Shown: positions 38,875 to 43,400 of the stretch, piece by piece | How positions within the stretch are numbered: position 1 is the stretch's first letter | How the letters are laid out: every line of letters begins with the position of its first letter | Assembly: GCA_002928395.1 (NCBI GenBank) | Contig: PEQZ01000009.1 | Coordinates: 1 to 43,400 of the forward strand | Reading direction: 5' to 3' | Origin: Hyphomicrobium sp. | GTDB taxonomy: Bacteria; Pseudomonadota; Alphaproteobacteria; Rhizobiales; Hyphomicrobiaceae | Length of the DNA stretch: 43,400 bases | The notes under the pieces: generated by a model | The model's database searches: none | What the model was told of the DNA's origin: nothing | What the model saw: only the letters and a program-made list of their open reading frames with translations | Made by a program: the position numbers and the translations under genes

Positions 38875-38890
38875 TGCCAGTGTGTGTCAG
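38875..38890 (-). promoter_or_regulatory. Direct-repeat candidate operator upstream of fixK
   Basis: On the minus strand CTGACA-CACA-CTGGCA is an imperfect direct repeat of two hexamers with four bases between, the 10-bp period used by OmpR/PhoB-type regulators. It lies about 90 bases before the fixK start. From memory, the R. etli FxkR K-box also is a pair of hexamers with N4 spacing; the hexamers here agree only partly. Confidence 0.35.
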
Positions 38891-38940
38891 AAGCGATGCG
38901 CGGTCTTGAGGGTGCGTCCAAAGCGACCGAGGTTGTGAGT

Positions 38941-39702
38941 GTGAAAACTCCGTCTGGACCCAAGAACCCGACGATCCTGGTCGTTGATGACGATCCGGAC
39001 GTCAGACTTCTGTTGCGCGAATGTCTGGAGCTGGAGGGGTTCCATGTTCTCGAAGCCCGCGATGGCGCAGAACTCAGACGAACTTTCGCATCGAGCACTG
39101 TCGACCTCGTCACGCTCGATCTCAATCTTGGCGGCGAGGACGGGCTGGCACTTGCGCGCGAGATCCGGGCGGACCGGAACGTGCCGATCGTCATGATCTC
39201 TGGCAAGAGCGACACGATCGACCGGGTCGTTGGGTTGGAGCTGGGCGCTGACGACTACATTACCAAGCCGTTCCATCTGCGCGAGGTGTTGGCACGCGTG
39301 CGCGCCGTGCTGCGGAGATACGAAACCAACGCGGTGAGCAGTGGCACGCGGCAAGCGGACAAGGAATTATCATCAGCATCGAGTGCGACGTTCGCCTTCG
39401 ACGGCTGGATACTCGACATTGATCGGAGAGAACTGCGGCGTGATCCGAACGGTAACGTCCAACTCACGACCGCCGAGTTCAACTTGTTGGAGATCTTTGT
39501 TCAGCGCCCGGCCCGGGTGCTTTCGCGCGACGACATCATGGATCTGTTGAAGGGGCATGACTGGTCGCCGCTCGACCGATCGATAGACAGCCTTATCGCG
39601 CGGCTCCGCAAAAAGATCGAACGTGACTGCGACGAACCACGGCTCATCAAGACCGTGCGCGGTGTCGGGTATGCGTTTTCCGAATCGGTCCGCAAGCATT
39701 GA
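38941..39702 (+). CDS. OmpR/PhoB-type response regulator, FxkR-like
   Basis: 253 residues. The receiver has Asp16-Asp17-Asp18, phospho-acceptor Asp60 (VTLDLNLGGEDG), Ser87 and Lys109 (ITKPFH). A linker (about 128-150) leads to a winged-helix DNA-binding domain (FAFDGWILDIDRRELRR, LTTAEFNLLEIFVQRPARVLSRDDIM, VDSLIARLRKKIE-like, KTVRGVGYAF). Several starts are in frame: GTG 38827, ATG 38896 and GTG 38941. The last has GAGG eight bases upstream and leaves only ten residues before the receiver, so it is chosen. Lying between fixK and the FixL-like kinase, it is best explained as the FxkR-type link between them; an unrelated OmpR-type role remains possible. Confidence 0.85.
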   Translation: MKTPSGPKNPTILVVDDDPDVRLLLRECLELEGFHVLEARDGAELRRTFASSTVDLVTLDLNLGGEDGLALAREIRADRNVPIVMISGKSDTIDRVVGLELGADDYITKPFHLREVLARVRAVLRRYETNAVSSGTRQADKELSSASSATFAFDGWILDIDRRELRRDPNGNVQLTTAEFNLLEIFVQRPARVLSRDDIMDLLKGHDWSPLDRSIDSLIARLRKKIERDCDEPRLIKTVRGVGYAFSESVRKH

Positions 39703-39711
39703 CTTGTTTGA

Positions 39712-41628
39712 TCAGCCGTCGAGCACGTCGCGCAGTGCCGCCGCCAGTTCGGCACGACCGTACGGTTTCTGGAGCACCTTGAGGCTTGCTTGGGGCATAT
39801 GACCTCGTTTCGCAAACTCGGTCACGAAGCCCGACGTGAGGAGAACCTTGAGACCAGGCTTATTCTCTCCAATCCACTTCGCCACATCGAAACCCGACAT
39901 CCCGCCGGCCATGACGACATCGCTGAATACGAGGTCGAACGTGGTGCCGGCCTCTAGAAGGGCAACGGCCGCCGGGCCGCTTTCTGCGGCAGTCACCACA
40001 AATCCTAGCTCGTTGAGACGGGCAATTGTGACCTCGCGCACCTCGGGATTATCCTCGACGACGAGGATCGTTCTGCCACTGGCTCTCAGGGTTTCTGGTG
40101 CGCTGGATGGTGGCATCGTAGCTGACGGCGCCCGGTCTGCCCGCGGAAGATAGATATTGACGACGGTCCCGCGACCAACTTCGCTGTAGATGGTTGCGCA
40201 GCCACCCGACTGCTTGGCAAAACCGTAGATTGTGCTCAATCCCAGGCCGGTGCCGCGGCCGGGTTCCTTGGTCGTGAAGAACGGCTCGAATGCGCGCGCG
40301 AGAATGTCCTTTGACATCCCACTTCCGGTGTCGGCGACAGCGACGCAAACGTAGTCTCCGGGGGGAAGGTCGCTCGGGACTTCGCGTTTAAATTCGACCC
40401 CGGAGACATTGCTGGTCTCGATGATCAGCTTGCCGCCGCGCGGCATGGCATCCCGTGCGTTGATCGCCAAGTTGAGAATGGCATTCTCGATCTCGCTGGG
40501 ATCAGCCTTCGTAGACCAAAGTGACGAAGCCAAGACCGACGACATCTGAATCGGTTCGCCCAGCGTGCGCCGGAGCAGTTCGGCCATGCCGAGCACCAGA
40601 TCGTTGAGATTTACGACGACGGGCTCCAGTTTGCGGCGGCGTGCGAATGTCGATAGCCGGGCCGTCAACCGCGCCCCCATCTCGGCCGCGTCCTGAGCCC
40701 GCTTCAGAAGTATCCGGTCGCGCTCGTCCTTGAGCCGCATCCCGAGCAATTCCTGGTTGCCGAAGATGATGGTCAAAAGATTGTTGAAGTCGTGCGCAAT
40801 GCCTCCCGTGAGTTGGCCATAGGCCTCGAGGCGCTGGGCCTTGCTGAGCGCCGCCGCCTGTGCGCGTTCATGGGTGACATCCCGGATGATTGCGACCATG
40901 GCGATCGCACGACCTATCGGATCTCGGACGGCAGCCAAGACCGTCAAGCTTGGGAAGACCTCGCCATTCTTGCGGACAAGCTCGAGTTCGAATGGCGCAT
41001 GGCTGTCGACGGCACTCTCGAGAAGCCGCTCTTCGGCCGTTGCGATGCGATCGAAACCAGAGTCCTCGCTGAACAGCACGCGCGCCGACCGACCATGGAT
41101 TTCTGTCGGCACATAACCAAAAATGCGCTGAAATGCGGAGTTGCACTCCAGGACCCGGCGATCGAGGTCGGTGATCAGAAGGCCGTCGGGAATATGATCG
41201 AACACGGAGGCCATAAGCGCCTCGCGGCGCTTGCGTTCATCGAGATCAATAATGGTGCCGGCGAAGTAGCTTCGCCCTTCGACCATGAATGCGCTGACCG
41301 ACAAGTGCATCCAGAAGGTAGAGCCGTCCTTGCGCAATCCCTCCAATTCACGGCCGATACCGATGATCCGCCTTTCACCCGTCTCGACGTGGCGTCGCAC
41401 ATACGCGTCGTGGCGGGCGCCATGTGGCGCCGGCATCAGCTTGCTGACGTTGTGGCCGTTCAGCTCCTCTAGGCTATAACCGAACATCCGGACACAGGCC
41501 GGGTTGGCAATCTGGATAATCCCATGCTCGTCGATCGTTATGATGGCGCCAACCGCCGTCTGCAGGATCGCGGTGAGCATTTCCGGCCCGGCAGAAGGTT
41601 CGATTGGCACTTGTGCAGGCTCTGCCAT
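39712..41628 (-). CDS. Hybrid FixL-like heme-PAS sensor histidine kinase
   Basis: 638 residues. PAS 1 (about 17-130) carries the FixL heme pocket: RHDAYVRR has His73 in the place of the B. japonicum heme ligand His200 and Arg79 for Arg206, and IIGIGR supplies Arg93 for Arg220. So it probably senses oxygen. PAS 2 spans about 140-255. The H-box is GGIAHDFNN (His279), followed by N, G1 (ADTGSGM), F (FEPFFTTK) and G2 (GTGLGLST) boxes, then a receiver (about 520-635) with phospho-acceptor in DLVFSDVVM. No membrane helix, so cytosolic. ATG 41628 has AGGA ten bases upstream; ATG 41646 is alternative. It converges on the response regulator with nine bases between. Confidence 0.88.
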   Translation of the reverse strand: MAEPAQVPIEPSAGPEMLTAILQTAVGAIITIDEHGIIQIANPACVRMFGYSLEELNGHNVSKLMPAPHGARHDAYVRRHVETGERRIIGIGRELEGLRKDGSTFWMHLSVSAFMVEGRSYFAGTIIDLDERKRREALMASVFDHIPDGLLITDLDRRVLECNSAFQRIFGYVPTEIHGRSARVLFSEDSGFDRIATAEERLLESAVDSHAPFELELVRKNGEVFPSLTVLAAVRDPIGRAIAMVAIIRDVTHERAQAAALSKAQRLEAYGQLTGGIAHDFNNLLTIIFGNQELLGMRLKDERDRILLKRAQDAAEMGARLTARLSTFARRRKLEPVVVNLNDLVLGMAELLRRTLGEPIQMSSVLASSLWSTKADPSEIENAILNLAINARDAMPRGGKLIIETSNVSGVEFKREVPSDLPPGDYVCVAVADTGSGMSKDILARAFEPFFTTKEPGRGTGLGLSTIYGFAKQSGGCATIYSEVGRGTVVNIYLPRADRAPSATMPPSSAPETLRASGRTILVVEDNPEVREVTIARLNELGFVVTAAESGPAAVALLEAGTTFDLVFSDVVMAGGMSGFDVAKWIGENKPGLKVLLTSGFVTEFAKRGHMPQASLKVLQKPYGRAELAAALRDVLDG

Positions 41629-41826
41629 GTCGCGCCGTTCCTGCATCGTCCTTGGTGCTCATGAGAATACCCGACTGGTACGCTGATCGCGTAGTGTCGT
41701 CAAACGACGGTCGACGGCCATGCGTTCACAGGAATGCTGTTTGGGTGCCGGCATTTAGCTCTCTTCAAGAATTTACGATACGGGACCAACTAGAAGCCAC
41801 GGGCGCGGCACAGCAGAGGCATCGAC

Positions 41827-42528
41827 ATGACCGTTCGCAACCTCGACGCACTGCTGAACCCGCGTTCCGTTGTGCTGATCGGGGCTAGTGCACGCCCTGG
41901 CTCGATCGGTCTGACAGTCGCCCGCAACCTTTTCCAGGGTGGCTTCGGTGGCAGGATCGACTTGGTCGATCCCAAGGCTGGATCGATCGAAGGTCGCGCG
42001 GGCGTTCGCTCGACACGCGAATTGCCGACAGTACCCGAACTCGCGATTATCGCGACGCCGCCCGCGACCATCCCCGCTCTGGTGCGCGAGATTGGAGCAG
42101 GTGGCACGCGCGCCGCTGTCATTATTTCGGCCGGGCTCGATGCCGTGCAGAAGAAGGCGGTGCTGGAGGCGGCCCGCCCCCATTGCTTGCGCATTCTGGG
42201 GCCGAACTGTCTCGGCCTGCAGATCACGAGCCTGGGCATCAATGCCAGTTTCGCACACCGCGCCGCCGCTCCGGGGGCACTCGCCCTGGTGTCCCAGTCC
42301 GGCGCGATCATGAATGGATTGATCGACTGGGCCGCAAACCGCAACATCGGTTTCTCGCATGTGATCTCGCTCGGCGACATAGTGGAAGTCGACTTCGGCG
42401 ATCTCCTCGACCACCTCGCCGGCTCCGATGCCGCCTACGACGCCGCGTTCCGGCGTGCCGGATTGCTGCGCGTTCTTGATCTCGACGAGTTGTTCGATGT
42501 CGCCGAAATCCTGGCCCGCGCACCGCCA
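41827..42528 (+). pseudogene. CoA-binding acyl-CoA synthetase / Pat-type gene, internally deleted and truncated
   Basis: The N-terminus is a normal NDP-forming acyl-CoA synthetase/protein acetyltransferase: LLNPRSVVLIGASARPGSIG, IIATPPATIPALVREIG, LRILGPNCLGLQ, LVSQSGAIMNGLIDWA, HVISLGDIVEVDFGDLLDHLAG. At about 42415-42423 the text jumps from DHLAG to SDAAYDAAFRRAGLLRV. In relatives about 50-60 residues lie between these points, bounded by two LAG segments, so an in-frame deletion between short repeats is likely. The match ends at DVAEILARAPP (42528); the ligase ATP-grasp and any acetyltransferase domain are gone. Beyond that point the sequence belongs to another truncated gene on the other strand. 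Confidence 0.82.
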
Positions 42529-42734
42529 GGCTTGTGGACCAAGTGGCCGACCTCATCGGCCATCCCTGGCCAAAAGCGCCGAGTACAGCAGCGCGCGCAC
42601 TCTTTTCGCCATTCCGCAGCATCGATGTAGCCGTCTGCGTCCAGCGGCGCGACGAAATCATAGCCACGGTCGCGGCTGCGGGACGGAAATTCGTGGTCGC
42701 GCGCGAGCTCGATGCGGATGCGTTGGAGCGTCAT
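42519..42734 (-). pseudogene. Conserved hypothetical protein, 3' end lost
   Basis: From ATG 42734 (AAGGAG ten bases upstream) the first 71 codons read MTLQRIRIELARDHEFPSRS, GYDFVAPLDADGYIDAAEW, then DEVGHLVHKPGG. This matches a conserved alphaproteobacterial hypothetical protein of about 120-140 residues whose function is unknown. At 42519-42528 homology stops and the frame enters the antisense of the acyl-CoA synthetase fragment. So this gene was cut at its 3' end by the same event that removed the 3' part of its neighbour. Confidence 0.65.
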
Positions 42735-42892
42735 TGGGAACGGACTCCTTGTTGCTCGGATCGTTGCAAAATGTCGGGCTTTGCATTTCGACAGCCCTGA
42801 CAGATGCGAGCGCGCGATCGGCGGGTACCATTGCGGAACCTGGGCGAACTCCACCTGAATGTCTGATTGCAACGTCGGCGCCTTGTTTCACA

Positions 42893-43400
42893 TCAATCCG
42901 GAGTACCGTAGATGGCCGCGTAAGCGTGCCACGTCGCGTGACCTATCAGCGGGATCGCGATCACCAGTCCCACGAGCAACATCGCAAAGCCGAGGGCGAC
43001 GATTGCCACGATCAATGCCGCCCACAACACCAATGGTTTCGGGTTCTTCACGACAGCCGCGAGACTGGCGCGAGCAGCAGATGCCGCGTCCACGCGTGAT
43101 ACGAGGAGCATCGGCACCGAAACAACCGAGATCGCAAAGATGGAAACAGCAATTACGCCACCAACCAGGGTGCCCACTACGACCATTCCGAGCACGCGGG
43201 GGGTGAACAAGACCAGCTGAATGATTTCGTCAGGTGGCGGTAGGCCGGACGTTCCAACGACAACATCAGCAACAGCAGTGCGAGTTGCAGCCATAAGAAA
43301 AAGGCGAACAGCAATGCCGCGCCGAAAAAAGCGAGTTGCCCTCGCGCTCGAAGTCCGGCCCCCATCACATCCGCGAAACGAACTGTTTCGCCTCGTCCTA
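42893..43400 (-). pseudogene. DUF2189 membrane protein, frameshifted, 5' partial
   Basis: The C-terminal part (42893 to about 43238) has DEIIQLVLFTPRVLGMVVVG, two or three membrane helices (VGGVIAVSIFAISVVSVPMLL, LVLWAALIVAIVALGFAMLLVGLVIAIPLIG) and HATWHAYAAIY, as in DUF2189 proteins. The preceding segment QLAFFGAALLFAFFLWLQLA is in another frame and runs off the right edge. The frames cross near 43238-43243. Restoring one C (TACCCG for TACCG on the minus strand) joins ERPAY to PPPDEII. The function of the family is unknown; it is an inner membrane protein. Sequencing error is possible. Confidence 0.72.

Overview
The window looks like chromosomal DNA of a high-GC alphaproteobacterium of the order Hyphomicrobiales (Rhizobiales). 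The evidence is a set of lineage-typical genes and orders: glycerate kinase / DUF1036 / pyruvate kinase, CpdR next to a tRNA-Val(GAC), MmgR/suhB-type small RNAs beside an inositol-monophosphatase-family gene, a ROSE-type thermometer in front of a small heat-shock gene, and a FixL/FixK-type oxygen circuit. I cannot name the genus from the sequence alone.

Layout. 1-2637: end of a glycerate 2-kinase, a secreted DUF1036 protein and pyruvate kinase. 2752-4395 (minus): TPR protein, ribosomal protein L36, tRNA-Val and the cell-cycle regulator CpdR. 4700-5598: N-formylglutamate amidohydrolase broken by a frameshift. 5662-6170 (minus): three tandem copies of a small RNA, each ending in an intrinsic terminator. 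6313-8214: HisN-like phosphatase facing an alpha/beta hydrolase. 8215-10124: a repeat element, a periplasmic protein and a ROSE-controlled Hsp20. 10597-18566: gltB and gltD for NADPH-glutamate synthase, interrupted and followed by two toxin-antitoxin-like pairs (DUF433/DUF5615 between gltB and gltD; DUF5397/VapD after gltD), then a ribosome hibernation factor. 18629-22657: outer-membrane beta-barrel protein, arabinose-5-phosphate isomerase, a frameshifted arsC and arsH. 23033-28932 (minus): a heavy-metal RND efflux operon with a His-rich leader protein, an unusually extended adaptor, the pump and a small periplasmic protein. 29121-36110: UvrD/PcrA helicase and a very large AsmA-like protein, divergent. 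36111-36988: non-coding stretch with an IS remnant and a second copy of the 8.5-kb repeat.

36850-41628 is the most interesting functional block: a universal stress protein behind a perfect FixK/FNR-type palindrome, a small unknown protein paired with a FixK-like Crp/Fnr regulator, an OmpR-type response regulator, and a hybrid sensor kinase whose first PAS domain carries the FixL heme-pocket residues. This matches the hFixL-FxkR-FixK microaerobic pathway described in Rhizobium etli.

41827-43400 is decayed: a CoA-binding acetyltransferase-type gene with an internal deletion, fused tail to tail to a second truncated gene, and a frameshifted DUF2189 membrane protein running off the window. Three single-locus frameshifts in 43 kb (in GC-rich or homopolymer tracts) could be real decay or sequencing error.
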